Source: Lactifluus volemus (lineage: Eukaryota > Basidiomycota > Agaricomycetes > Russulales > Russulaceae). Taken from it: DNA of 64,000 nucleotides. The position numbers and the translations under genes are program-made. The stretch is taken from the NCBI GenBank assembly GCA_022376515.1, contig WTXI01000005.1:1054001-1118000 (forward strand). Reading direction: 5' to 3'. The notes beneath the pieces are model-generated. The model was not told where the DNA came from, searched no databases, and worked only from the letters and a program-made list of their open reading frames with translations. Position 1 is the first letter of the stretch. Each line of letters starts with the position of its first letter. Below are positions 52,827-63,508 of the stretch, piece after piece.

Positions 52827-54301
52827 TTAGCTATGTACATTCTTGTCTAGGTAGTTAATCATATGTTTTAGTAGGGACGGGTCCTGTAGCCTCCTCCTCT
52901 CGTGGGGAATCTTTTGCCTCGGGGGGTTCATTATATGGGAAGGAGCGTCTGGCGCGGGGGGACGTTCGCGGGGTTGTTCGTATTCATTACGGGGCGGGGT
53001 CGTTGCCTCTTTCCAGCCAGGTAGTTTGGGGAAGGGGCATAGGCCTCGCGGATGGTCTTTTCCATGGCAGACGGGGCAATAGAAGGCGTCCGGTGTGACG
53101 TGGCCGTAGCCGAGAGTGGAGGATATGTAGTTGCGGCTTCGGAAGAAAGTGCAAATGTCCATCCATATTTCTGCACTGGATAGGGCGGAGCTTTGGGTAT
53201 AGATATTGAAATGCGGGTCGTCCCGTCCGCCTTCTTGTTTTATGTCCACCCGTTTGATCTGTATTGAGTCAACGAAGCTTATAATTTCTTGGCTTAGGGG
53301 AATACTGAATTGCGCTGGGAAGCTGGCTACGATTTTATCGAAAAAGGCAAAGGAGGTCGAGTCTTTCCATGTATCTAGGACTATGTTCTTGATGTTTTCT
53401 TCTGAGTTGGTCGCTAGGCCTCTTAGGGTGAGGAGGTACGTCGGCCTCGGGGCGGGAAGGGGATCGCTTCGAAGGTGATATTCGGGCCTGCCCAGACTTT
53501 CCTGCCTGTGAGGAGCTCGGCGTCGTTGGCAGATATGTCGTGGATGAGAAAAGCCATTGGGAATCTCGGGCTGTCTTGGGCTTGGGTCCTCGAGTGGGTT
53601 TTCCGATGGATATTTGGGGTGCATCAGTTATCTCCTTGATTGCTGTTAGCAAGTCGTTCGCGATTTCGTTATGGTATCGTTGTGCGTGGACTAGTGGGTT
53701 GAAGGGGCGGGCAAGTATTTTTCCCGGGGAGTCGAGTTTGGTCCATTCTTGGCTTGGGCAGTGGCGACATCCTCTAGGGGTCCCAAAGGGTGTATGTCAT
53801 GGATCTCTGGCATCTTGGTGTCTAGGTATTTGTCTCTCGGGTGTGCTTTCCTTGTCTCTTTGGGGGTTGGGCCGCTTCCGGTGACTGCTGCGAGGCGTGC
53901 AAGCATTTCGTTGTTCCTTGGGTCAACTGGCTTTTCCGCCGCCTTCGGGGGTGGGGCTCGTGGTTCTGGTCGAGTTTGGGTATGGTGGGTTCATTTCTGT
54001 CCGTTGGCGTTTTTTGGTGGTGGTCGGGTGTCAGTTCGGGGAGATGGGTTTCATTGCTTGGGGTCTTTTTCCTCTGCACTGCTTCTAGGCAAGGGGAGGG
54101 GGGGAGTGGGGGGGAGAGGCTCCCGGGTTCTCTGAGGAAGCGCGTTGTGTGGATAGTATAAGGGTGGGGGGGTGGGGGGGTGCTCTCGTTCGAGCGTTTC
54201 GGAGTTTGTTCCGAGTGGGTGTCAGATAAGGCCCTTTTTCTTTTCTGGAATGGGTCTAGGGAGGGGGTGATGATGTTGGTGTCTTCCATGGTATCATCCA
54301 T
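52827..54301 (-). pseudogene. LINE ORF1 (nucleic-acid chaperone-like), frameshifted
   Basis: The N-terminal part (54301-53822) is Pro/Thr-rich and basic (QKRKRALSDTHSEQTPKRSN). A middle block continues in other frames at about 53906-53691 (MLARLAAVTGSGPTPK) and 53652-53540 (AIKEITDAPQISIGKPTRGP). The C-terminal frame (to 52827) holds TYLLTLRGLATNSEENIKNI, SIQIKRVDIKQEGGRDDPHF and a CCHC zinc knuckle, CPVCHGKDHPRGLC. At least three frame changes separate the parts. A CCHC protein just upstream of ORF2 is the normal ORF1 of this LINE group and would bind the element RNA. Confidence 0.8.
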
Positions 54302-54781
54302 TGTGGTGGGGGTGTGGACGGTTGCTGGTGGGCTCTTTGCGGTGCTGAGGGGGGTCAGGGGGGGTGCGGGTTGTTACCGATTCGGTTAGTGTACCTCAGG
54401 GTCAAGGGGTTGGAAAATTTCTTTCGGGGGGGGGGGAGGAGGGGGTTGTTCGTCCATGGGTTATGCTCAGCGGTGGGGGTTGAGCAGTGGGATTCGCGGT
54501 ATATTTTAGAGTCTCTCTAGGGGTGTTTACAAGGTAGTCGAATGTCATTTATACTAGGTGTGTTGTTCGAGGTTAGTCCGGTGGACTGGGTGTTGTCAGG
54601 GTTGGGTCTCCCTGGGCCTCTGGGTCTGAGGTGGTCTGTGGGGTCTACGTGTTCTGGAGGGGTCGTCTCCTAGGGGGGCGGTTTGTGTCACCGAGAGTAG
54701 GCTTGTCTGCTTCCCTCAACCTTGCCTATGCCGAGGCGTAGGGTAACCGGACCATGGTGGTGGTTCGGGTTCAAGGTCCCC
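54302..54781 (-). other. LINE 5' untranslated region, G-rich on the plus strand
   Basis: The sequence upstream of ORF1 runs to the target duplication. It contains many G runs on the plus strand (for example the nine G near 54427 and GGGGGGCGG near 54676), so the element RNA would be C-rich. It should hold the internal promoter expected in a full-length LINE; no specific motif is recognisable. Confidence 0.55.
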
Positions 54782-54796
54782 CCTGTCACAATACTT

Positions 54797-55661
54797 GATT
54801 GGCCCATGCTGTGACTTGTGTTTGACGTAAGCTTCGATTTGAGAAAGTCTCTAAAGTCCGAGTCGTCATTCCTTACCTGTGAGTTTCTTAGGTGAAGGAC
54901 ACTAACATCAGCGGAAACCTCTGATGTGACTAAAGATATCAATTTCAACCATACAGCGGAGCTGCTAGGTGGGAGCACCCGAATCACCATTCCAAAATCA
55001 CCCTGGCGGCCCTTCTCATCTTCATTGCGTGCCTGATTTCCTGGCTTTTCCCCTTCTATCTTCACTATAATTTTCCCTCCTTGCCGTCTAGCAACGTTCA
55101 TGTTCAGGAAAGCTTCGACGACGAATACATAGACATGCTTTGCGCACCATTAATCACCTCTTTCAATTTGTTCTCGACGTCTTGTGCGACCCTCAAGGTT
55201 TCCGCTGTCGCCATCCGAGGCTCCTCCTGAGTAAGCTTGTCTAGCGTCTTCAGTGAAACCTCAATATCGTTCCTCCTCACTAGCTACTTCGAAAGGGTTT
55301 CTAAGCAAATATCAATAGCAGTCATATGTCGCTGGCCGACTAGCCCACTTGGTCGACCCTGCTTGATCTCCTTCGTCACGAGGGCAAGAGAAGAGAGCAT
55401 TTCTGCCACGATTTTCACAATAAGAACGATCACCCTCGCAGTCAGTTGCATTTCAGTACAACATTCGAGCCGTTTGAAGAACTGTTCGATAGATTCGAAC
55501 AAATCGACGAGCATATTTTGACTTGCAGCGACATCCTTAGCCGCCTCATGGAACGATGTGTCACAATGACCTGGACGCTGCTTACCGAGAGGAGAACACC
55601 GATACCCGGAGAATATCACATCTACTGGAGAGTGTATCTGTATGATAGACATGTATTATAG
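54797..55661 (-). pseudogene. STAND/NLR-like protein N-terminal (Goodbye-type) remnant, interrupted by the LINE
   Basis: The translated blocks DVIFSG then GVLLS, AAKDVAASQNMLVDLFESIE, QFFKRLECCTEM, IVLIVKIVAEMLSSLALVTK then EIKQGR and NDIEVSLKTLDKLTQEEPRM match the helical N-terminal domain that precedes NACHT or WD40 parts in Agaricomycete STAND proteins. No NACHT P-loop is present. An extra G near 55612 and in-frame stops near 55280 and 55113 break the frame. The downstream exon (MNVARRQGGKIIVKIEGEKP, WLKLISLVTSEVSADVSVL) runs into the LINE at the target site (QSSIVTG). Its old end lies at 47327. It is probably dead: it lacks the signalling core and is split. Confidence 0.65.
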
Positions 55662-57669
55662 AGGGTCGACCAACACCTTCGCCAAGCGTTTGTTATCGTG
55701 ACCTCGACTAGGATCGAACTTGATAAATTTCAAGGTGTGTACTTGGCCTCCCTCCTTTCGTCGGTCAGCTTACTCAAGATGAGTACTGCAGGTTGATTCG
55801 AAGGTCGATGACTCGGACTATTACTTTTCCAAGTCGGGAAAGAAGCGCACACGATCAACAGTGGAGATGGAAAGCCAAAGGAGAAGGATTCCTTCCCTGA
55901 GTGCAAGGCAGCGGATCAGCGGGAGGTGATAGGGTGGTGCTCGCTGCGGTGAAGAAGACAGTACCTTGCGAAGTACCTCAAGGCGAGCTGGGGTCTTTCC
56001 AAGGTTGGATATCCCCATCAACTCGTCTTCTAATCGGGGTTTATTCGCTATCACTATTACGTGGAGCGATGATTACTGCCGTACACCATGACTTTTTATC
56101 CTTTTTTGCAGTGTGATATGCCATTAGACCAAAGTTACGAACTTTGTGAAGGCGCTGAGGTCACGGTGGCGCTAGTGGCGTCGTTCAACTTGTCCGAGTC
56201 CGTGTCCATGTTGGCAGACTGGGAAGGGTCATCATCCTGCCAACTGACGACCGGAAGGCTATAAGAAGACAATGCGTCGCCTGGGTCCCCCCCACTCTGT
56301 GCCACCCCTGACATCTCCCCTCGCTACCACCGCTGCTGCTGTCCCGCTGCTGTCTCGCCGCTACTCTCTTGCCGCTAGTCTCGCCGTTGCTGTCCTGATA
56401 CGGCCGCCACTGTCCCACGCTGCCCTGCGACACTGCCATTGTGGCACCACCCCTGCAGCCCCACCCCCCTGCCACCCCTCTACTGTGTGTGAGTCACCCT
56501 GGCTGGGCCACACTGCCCTGTGGGTAGGGCAAGGCAGGGCCAATCTAGACCCCATCTTTTTGCATTATTAAGAGTCACGTCAATAAGCAACCGACATCCT
56601 GCCGCACTCTTAATATCACATGTGTCAGACTCGGATAGGATGAAAAATGGCAACTATTGGGTGTACCATCCACACTCCAATGCAATTGTGTACTCAAAGA
56701 ATATATCTGTTGATGGTGTTGAAATTGTCTAGTATGTCACTTCTTCCCTGTGCTTCCATTGCATCTACTGTTGTTGTGAAGGGTATTATAGTTCTTTTAT
56801 CCCTATCTTAGCACAAAGGCCGGCTTGCTTCATGTCTGAAAATGGTTTCTTGTGCTAAGATAGGTATGAAACAACTATACTATACCCTTTGCAATGACAG
56901 GGCAGGCAATAGAAACACTGGCAATGGTTGCACATAGGTGCTCAGCTACCCTAGCATCAGGAAACCTGCACAAACCTTTTTGGGGCTTGCTCAAGCTTGT
57001 GCCATGAGCAAGGTCACCCTGGTCAGCAACCTCAAGCCAGATTTCACTGCTCACTGCTCAGACCAATGATGAGCCAGATGTCATCCTTTGACCATGTTGA
57101 ATCACATGCATACAAAACCAGTTGACCATTAGGTGTCAAAAGGACAGCACTGGTATGTAGACCTGGGAGATGATGACTTGAGAAAGAAGCTGGTGCATCA
57201 GAAAAACATGATTTTTGCTTAAGTGGTGATTAACATTGCTTAACATGCTTAATTTGGATTTTAAGTTCTTTCTATAACAGTATATGTAGTTTTGGTTTAA
57301 TGCTACCTATAAAACTAACACATATCTACTAGGAAAATGACATCTTGTATCAATGATGATTTGAGTGAAGCTACTAGTAGTAGCAGGTAATGCTGGTTGC
57401 ACGACAGCAAGTTCAATATGGCCAAGCACAAATAGGTGGAGAGTGGATGTGTCATCCAGACGTGTCGGGAAAAACATTTGGAGACGAGTGCTGCATGTGG
57501 GCGGTGTTGACGTAGTGGTCGAATTCACGTCTTGAGAGCTCAATGTCAGCTTCAGGCTTAAAAAAGTAATCAATAATTGTCGACCACTCGACCATGCATA
57601 GCTGCTGACGCACAACGTCAGTGGACAAGTTAACAGCCTGCTCGGGAGTTTGCGTCCTGTCCATTCCGG
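55662..57669. other. Region of low-complexity and relic sequence
   Basis: No intact gene is visible. 55821-56054 (minus) is open for 77 codons without a domain. 56272-56480 is a C-rich simple-sequence stretch (CCGCTGCTGTC, GCCACTGTC variants). 56778-56890 is a foldback repeat. About 56905-56945 resembles 61475-61530 (the LARIAEHL-type coding piece), so it is a second relic of that sequence. 57100-57450 is AT-rich with nothing recognisable. Confidence 0.5.
56778..56890. repeat. Foldback (inverted-repeat) element
   Basis: CCTATCTTAGCACAA at about 56802-56816 is perfectly inverted at 56850-56864 (TTGTGCTAAGATAGG). The arms extend outward with mismatches (GAAGGGTATTATAGTT against AACTATACTATACCCTTT) to about 39-41 bp each, around a 33-bp loop. 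This could be a MITE-like element or a structured RNA. Confidence 0.75.
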
Positions 57670-58813
57670 CCTGAGTATGATCTGGATCTAAAGTTTGTGC
57701 CTTCAGAAACGTTTCGCTGGCCAGCTCAAGGTCGTCATGGTAGAAGCAGAGGAAGCAGAGGCTTGTCCAAAGTTTTCAACGTTCTGAACACGAGGATGAG
57801 CCAAACGATGCAAGCGAGGAGCAAGACAAGTCACCTCGGAGTTAACTTCTTTCGGCTTGGATACGAGATTCATACGGCCCAACACACGTCAATAATTGTC
57901 CTCTCCTGGCTGTGCGCGAATCGCTTCCTTGATAGACGCGAGTGCTTGCTTCAACACATGCCGTCACGCAGCCTGCAAGCCTTTCGTCCGAAATTGAGGC
58001 TAGATAGCTACACGGTTGCAAAAGAGTGGCTCTGACGGCAGCTTCATCTGTGAACGATGAGACGCGTGAGAGGTAGTAGATAGCATCTGCGATAACTTGA
58101 ACCTTCCATGCGAAGCTATGGAATGACGAGCTTGTGTCCAGGGCCTGAAACGAAACCTGCTAGGCGGTGACGAACGAATCTTGCGCACGAGACGAAACCA
58201 GTAGAAAGCTCTGAGAGACTCAGATCGACATAGGTTCGAACACCTGGTTCGTTTTGGCTGAACTTGTAAAACAGAGCGGAAGAACCCAATCGCATCTTGA
58301 ATCCGTCCTGTCAAACGGTGAACAACCCCAATTAGGTTTGTGCACGCCCAGTCCTCATATTCTCCTAGACGAACCCACGACGACTGATCCTCGGCGTCCG
58401 CAAGTAGCGCCACTTGGAAAGCCTGAATTGCGGAGGGGAAATTACCTCTGCTCTGATCTGGCTGTTAGTCCAGATGGATGTGTTAAAAGTGACGAGAAAA
58501 TCACTAGATGAACTCTGACCACTCCAGAAGCTTTCCACGCCCAGACATTGACTGGTAAATAACGTCCGTCGATGACTTCCTGGGAGTTCAAACCCCTCTT
58601 CACCTTCAATAGCGCGATTCGCCACAACACCGACAATATCCATTCTCGTTCCTCAGCAAGTCCTTCGGCGAGTCGTCTAGCAGCATCCACCTCTCTTGCA
58701 TTTAGCTCAAAATTCTTTTGGAAGCACTTCGATGCACGAAGAGGGTCTGGGGGGTTTGTGGCTTCCGAATAAAATATCCCAAGAGAGGTAAAAGCGGGAG
58801 CAAAATATGAGGC
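57670..58813 (-). pseudogene. Internal fragment of SKI3 (TPR subunit of the Ski complex)
   Basis: Ski3 is a large TPR scaffold of the cytosolic Ski RNA-decay complex (about 1400 aa). Only an internal part is here: ASYFAPAFTSLGIFYSEATN, PPDPLRASKCFQKNFELNAR then EVDAARRLAEGLAEEREW, followed by VALLADAEDQSSWVRLGEYE, LTGRIQDAIGFFRSVLQVQP and finally FLKAQTLDPDHTQA near 57690. The blocks are in the right order but in different frames, with stops between. Both ends of the gene are missing. Assignment rests on my recollection of fungal Ski3 sequences. Confidence 0.6.
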
Positions 58814-58957
58814 AGACAATCTGCAGTTTAAGAGAGCGGGGTGAACAGAAAATAATAAATCGCCACTTCGACTCTGCCGCCATTTCCACGGGTGACCTCG
58901 GCGACTTTGTGAAACGGAAATACCAATATTTCCTACTGCACTCACAGATCGATCAAC

Positions 58958-59705
58958 CAATTAAACACTTCACAAAAGAAGATATGAAATATGCATACAT
59001 TCATGGAAGACTTGCGAGGCTTTGGCACCAAGCCAAGGAACTTTTTGGTGCGTTGGCCCGGACCGGCATCGGCGGCAACATTTTCTCATCAGAAATTCTA
59101 ACTCAGAGGTCTCAAGTTGATTATCACGCATACTTTGCAAGGTAGTCCCTCTCCCCTTTTCGTTTGCCAATCCTCCACGGCCCAATGGTACCGTTGATTG
59201 CGATTCTTCTCATTCTCGAGGAAGCTACTAGTATTCCGCTCATTGTGCTGTACGCACCTGGCATGCTCCCGTCGACGTGCATTTTGACTTCTCACCACGA
59301 ACGATCTGATGCGAAGCGCCGTGAGAAGCAGCGAGCTTTCGCCGGAGCCATGCGCGGTACCCTTTAAGACGTGTACAAGGTGGCCCTGGCCTCATCGTTG
59401 CCGAGCACCGTCTCTGGTATCACTTTCATCCTGGGGTCCCGCTTTCCGGCGCAAGATGAGGATTGAAAAGCATATGAAGTCTGTAGTCGCTGACGCGCTG
59501 ACGACGCGCTTCTGGTAAAGGAAGGTATGGGCGATCGGTTGACGCACCCCGAATTGCTTCAGGCGCTCGAAGACCGCGGCATGTGCGTGCGTTTGGTTGG
59601 CCTGCGATGATAGAGACTGACTGGCCACTTATAGTTTGACTGATGGCTTGAACACGTCCAAACTGAAGTACTGAAGGTCCATCTCTGTTGGTGGCTCATC
59701 AATGC
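58958..59705 (+). pseudogene. Degenerate LETM1-domain (mitochondrial inner membrane) gene fragment
   Basis: LETM1 proteins mediate cation/proton exchange and ribosome binding in mitochondria. KHFTKEDMKYAYIHGRLARL begins the fragment. The membrane-proximal block is PMVPLIAILLILEEATSIPL then IVLYAPGMLPSTCIL. The ribosome-binding-like part follows in shifted frames: LSSWGPAFRRKMRIEKHMKS, then DDALLVKEGMGDRLTHPELL, QALEDRG, GLNTSKLK and CWWLINADR. A short duplication (GACGCGCTGACGACGCGC near 59490), stop codons at 59366 and about 59515, and frame changes show decay. It lies head-to-head with the SKI3 fragment. Confidence 0.6.
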
Positions 59706-60500
59706 TGATAGGACCAAAGAAGGTACGCCCGCTTTAGCACATTGCCCTCGGCGCCCAGAGTGCATGGGACAAATCTCAGGTTCGTGTGCTCATTCTGTCC
59801 TCCAATAGATCCACCATGTTCATCGACATGCAGTGAGTATTTTTCTCTCTTTCCGACTTGAGATTGCGCATAATTATCGTAGAGGTAGGATAGAAGCATT
59901 TCTGCAAACTAATATGCAATCGCCTATCCTTTTATACTCGATACATCACTCTTGTTGAGGGGGGAAAGGTATGACCTAGGCATCTACGAATGGATTCAAG
60001 AGTGAAGACGAGTAAGCAGCAACAAAGATTGATCGAGAGATGAATCTAGCAATGAGTATGAGAACTTTGGCTGGTGCGAGACTACGTTTCGCGACAGTGG
60101 AAACGTTTTGATGAACTTGAAGCTGAAACTTAGCAGGTAATTGAGACGAGTTACGAATGAGAATGGAGCCGTGATCTCTTCGGCATAGCTTATATTTCGT
60201 AGGTCCTTACACTATGTACATTTTGGCTATCAAAAATGGACCACGTAGTAAAGGTCAGGCGCAGAGCTGAACAGGTACGAAATCGAAAGTTTAAAGGTCA
60301 AAAGGTCATACTCAAAACTAGGGTATGGTCAAGGAGGAATGCAAAGAGATTTTGAAGACGCATGCACCACGATTCATATTCACTTCAGTTACTGGAGGTG
60401 CAGTAATTTACATAGCATCAAATCGAACTACACTCGTTTCTTATATGAAAAGAAATTTTGATTATATTCGAAGGCATTTTCAGTCTGTACAATATACCAG
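59706..60500. other. Region without a recognisable gene
   Basis: It is AT-leaning sequence. 60361-60500 is similar to the stretch at 63485-63640 (shared TTTACATAGCATCA and CTGTACAATAT phrases), the 3' flank of the duplicated gene. Nothing else is identified. Confidence 0.4.
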
Positions 60501-61408
60501 TCATTCGATTTCGAAAGAGTCAAGATCTGCACATACCAAATCTCTCAAGAGTCCTAGAATAAGCGAAAGGTTTTCCAAATTCTCACCCAAATTGAATTGT
60601 CTTGAAAAGCGAAACACTCCTTCTCTTTTGGTGCAAACAACTCGGCGTACCGATGCCTTAGGAGACTTGAAGACAAAAAACGTCCACTGTTCGCCCGAGG
60701 TAATGCAACCTCGTATAACAGACAGCCTTACATAGATATGGGTATCGGTTAGTTGATAAACGTCAAAACAATGGACGGACTCTTGTCTCTTGCAATAAGA
60801 TGCTACCATAAGCGCTGCCCGTGGGATAGCTTGCTCCATGTTGTCTTGCTCGGCTCTGATGACAATCCCAGTGACTGCCACTTCGCGCAACAGATCAAGG
60901 ATATCTGCGTTAATGGGATATCCAAGCAAAGGTCCTAAAACAGATGTCAGACGATTGGAGAGAGAATAAAGACCGAGCTTACCAGATTCCCCTCGAGGAA
61001 GTCGGACTAACATATAATCAACTACTCCAGTGAATGAATATTTGTCGGGATCCGTCTGGAAAGTTCCCTCGACAGGAAATTCGGGTAAAATGTTCATCGT
61101 CTGTACTATACCGTGCATTGCCGAAGCGACACGCAGCAATATGATACTGATCAACATTCGACATCCAGCCTCAGGCTTAGGGGTGAGAGGGCATGAGATA
61201 GGATGAACTCTGGCAGTTGACGTTGGCTTACCATAAGACTGTTGCGCACGAATCTGATGAGTTGTACGGTGGCATCAAAAGAGAGACCGCTTGCTGCAGC
61301 TGCAGCTGCAGCACCAGCTTTTCCCTCAGCCTCGATCTCACCCCTTTTATCCTCTGATAGAACGAGATTAGCGTCAGAACCTAAACCGACTTTCGCGAGG
61401 GTATCCAT
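60501..61408 (-). CDS. Restriction-endonuclease-like fungal protein, copy A
   Basis: Exons 61408-61232 and 61169-60501 give an intact 281-aa frame (MDTLAKVGLGSDANLVLSED, an Ala-7 run, FDATVQLIRFVRNSLM, then ISIILLRVASAMHGIVQTMN). The core has LPEFPVEGTFQTDPDKYSFT then GVVDYMLV, VTGIVIRAEQDNMEQAIPRA then ALMVASYCKR and LSVIRGCITSGEQWTFFVFK. This order recalls PD-(D/E)XK-like domains in expanded Agaricomycete families, where the middle strand reads VEAK. Here it is IRAE, so catalytic function is doubtful. In-frame segments near 60955-60905 and 60745-60715 may be introns (GTAAGC, TTTTAG ends). Fold assignment is inference. Copy B lies 2.6 kb to the right. Confidence 0.55.
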
Positions 61409-61471
61409 GTCAATTTTCGAAAATGACGGTGGCTAAGTGTCAAGGTGTGCATGTGTCAACCACTACAAGTG

Positions 61472-61663
61472 TCAAACGGTGGCAGGACGAACTGGAATGG
61501 TTACACGTAGGTGCTCGGCGATCCTAGCAAGTGCATTTTGAACAAAATCAAAGCCTTCTAGCGTTGAACTGAACGTTTCCAAGTGATCAATTACTTCTTT
61601 GGTCTTTTCTGCTGTGGGTGCGGACGCTCTCTTGCCGGACATGATTTCCTGAGATGAGGACAA
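61472..61663 (-). CDS. Short hypothetical ORF, 63 aa
   Basis: The frame reads MSSSQEIMSGKRASAPTAEK, then KEVIDHLETFSSTLEGFDFV and QNALARIAEHLRVTIP. It looks helical and coding in composition. A diverged copy of its end occurs at about 56905-56945. It may be the first exon or a leftover of a larger gene, perhaps one that included copy A just downstream (64 bp away). Function unknown. Confidence 0.35.
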   Translation of the reverse strand: MSSSQEIMSGKRASAPTAEKTKEVIDHLETFSSTLEGFDFVQNALARIAEHLRVTIPVRPATV

Positions 61664-63508
61664 AGTTCAGACTAGCTAAGCGGAAATCTAATCGAGGTTT
61701 CAATCTTGCCGCGGATAGATAACCCGTGGGGTAAATTTGCCCATATCCGTATCTAAATACCTCCTTTGGCCACCCATCATTCAGACAAAGCAACTTTTGG
61801 GGAAATTTTAGGTTACGTTTGCAACTTTATTCCCCCCTTTTTGGCGAGCTTGAGCAAGTCCAAAAAATTTGAGTGCAGGTTTCTTGACTAGGGAAATGCC
61901 AACATTGTCATCAGTGAACTTGCTAAGTAGCAAGATATGTCCAAACATTGAGTGATGGTTTTTAACTTGTATACATTAATATACACATTCAAACTCTGAA
62001 GATCTGAAGTTCGAGATGGCTCGAGTCACTCACCAGTTCCTGGCTCATGCCTCTCACCCCCCAAACCCCTGCTCTCATCTCAAAATCAAATTAAACTAAT
62101 AAAGCCTTTAAAAGTTATATCTCTTAATTTGTAAAATGTCAGTCCTCACATACTAAGGGTGTTGGATAGTGGGCCATGGTTGCTGTTCGACGCCATGGGC
62201 ATGCACCTCGACCTCCTGTCACACAACTTCTCTCGATCGAGTTCCCGACGCTAAGGATGTCGTCACGCGCCAAGCGGAGTTGCTCGCTTGTCGCCACCAA
62301 CTCATCCTCCAAGCATTCACTAGACTCCACCTCCTGAGCATGCTCACATTCAAGTTGTCACATTTGCTTGAATAGGTCTTCCAGAAACCTCGGTGAGTGA
62401 CCACACCTTGTCAAAGTCTGGACAAAAGAGGCATCAATGTAAAATATGACGGTGGCATTTGCGAGCGGCCAGAGCATATGGCACCACCTTGATGCCAAGA
62501 ACGAGCGGCCGTCTTGGGCCAAAAACTTTCTAAGCAACTAATACAAACGTAGACTACATAAAACTACGAACTAAGAAACTGAGAAAGTGTCGATACTCCC
62601 CTATCCTATTTTTCCTTGTCGCGCGTCCCCTCCCGCTCGTCGGGTGATCTCGTACTTCGTCACTCGTTTTTACCAGCCTGGGAGCTCGATTTGCGTCTCC
62701 AGCAGTATCATAGTAAACAAACAGATCGAGACCTCCGTCTCTTCTTCCGTCATTGACCTTCTTATTACAGCTGCATTCCTGTTTGTGAGTACGTGGATGC
62801 CCTTCGATTCTTAAGCCTTCCCCCTCCGTCATATGCATTTCTACACTTTTGCTGTTACTACGACGTCTACCGGTCATTATTGGGGTTTTCAAGTGGATTC
62901 CAGATACCAAATGTTTCCGTGAGGCTTTGTATAGTGGATATTCAAAGTTTCGGCCCCGTTGGCGTCCGCGAGTCATAGGGCACCCCCCACCTGTCGACGC
63001 TGATTCCAGTTAATAAGTGCTATCTATTACGCTTGCTATGGAAATGCCACCCCCGGCCGCAAATTCCGCGTGGACATGAGCCCTTGTCTGCACATCTCCC
63101 TTGTTGTTTGGCAAGGTCACCGATCATTTGTCGTGGGGGATAAATGCATGACTCAGGACTGACAGCTATCAAGTTGAGCTAAGTCCAAAAGGCTGTGCAC
63201 GCCGAACCCGCACGCGAAGACGCGAGCCGCACGCTGGCCACCTTGAGTGACCGTGCTCCAATGTGGCGAGCCGGCCGTCGCACACCCGTTATTCCTCAAC
63301 GGCATGATAGCAGCAATATGGGCGAATTGCGCAAGTCAATTGGGCTGCGCACCGTGGCCACGGCACGTTTCGTGCTCAGACATCGCCGAACTGAATGTCA
63401 TCGTCACGGTCGTAACCGACATCATATTGCTTCTTATGAAGTGGGTTCAGTGTGAGCACGCTCATTCGTCGACGCGACCTGATCAATGACATTGCAATTT
63501 ACATAGCA
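61664..63508. other. Region without a recognisable gene
   Basis: Several 60-140 codon frames occur (62554-62976 minus; 63195-63455 and 63247-63489 plus). The last is hydrophobic (NVIVTVVTDIILLLMKW) and could be a fragment of a membrane protein, but no family is evident. Possible promoter sequence of copy A lies at about 61700. Confidence 0.35.

Larger units (their letters stand above)
47358..54796 (-). mobile_element. Tad/I-like LINE retrotransposon with target-site duplication
   Basis: The non-LTR element lies on the minus strand. Its poly(A) tail appears as a T run at 47373-47383. CCTGTCACAATACTT occurs at both 47358-47372 and 54782-54796 and marks a 15-bp target-site duplication. The body between carries ORF1 (54301-52827, zinc knuckle) and ORF2 (52750-47562: apurinic endonuclease, reverse transcriptase, RNase H). 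An RNase H domain in ORF2 points to the Tad/I group common in fungi. The total of about 7.4 kb suggests a full-length copy, although ORF1 is broken by several frameshifts and ORF2 by one. Confidence 0.93.

Noticed and set aside
63247..63489. Hydrophobic plus-strand ORF as a membrane protein gene
   Set aside because: It is only 80 codons, overlaps another frame of similar size and has no family motif or splice support. It is kept only as a possible fragment.
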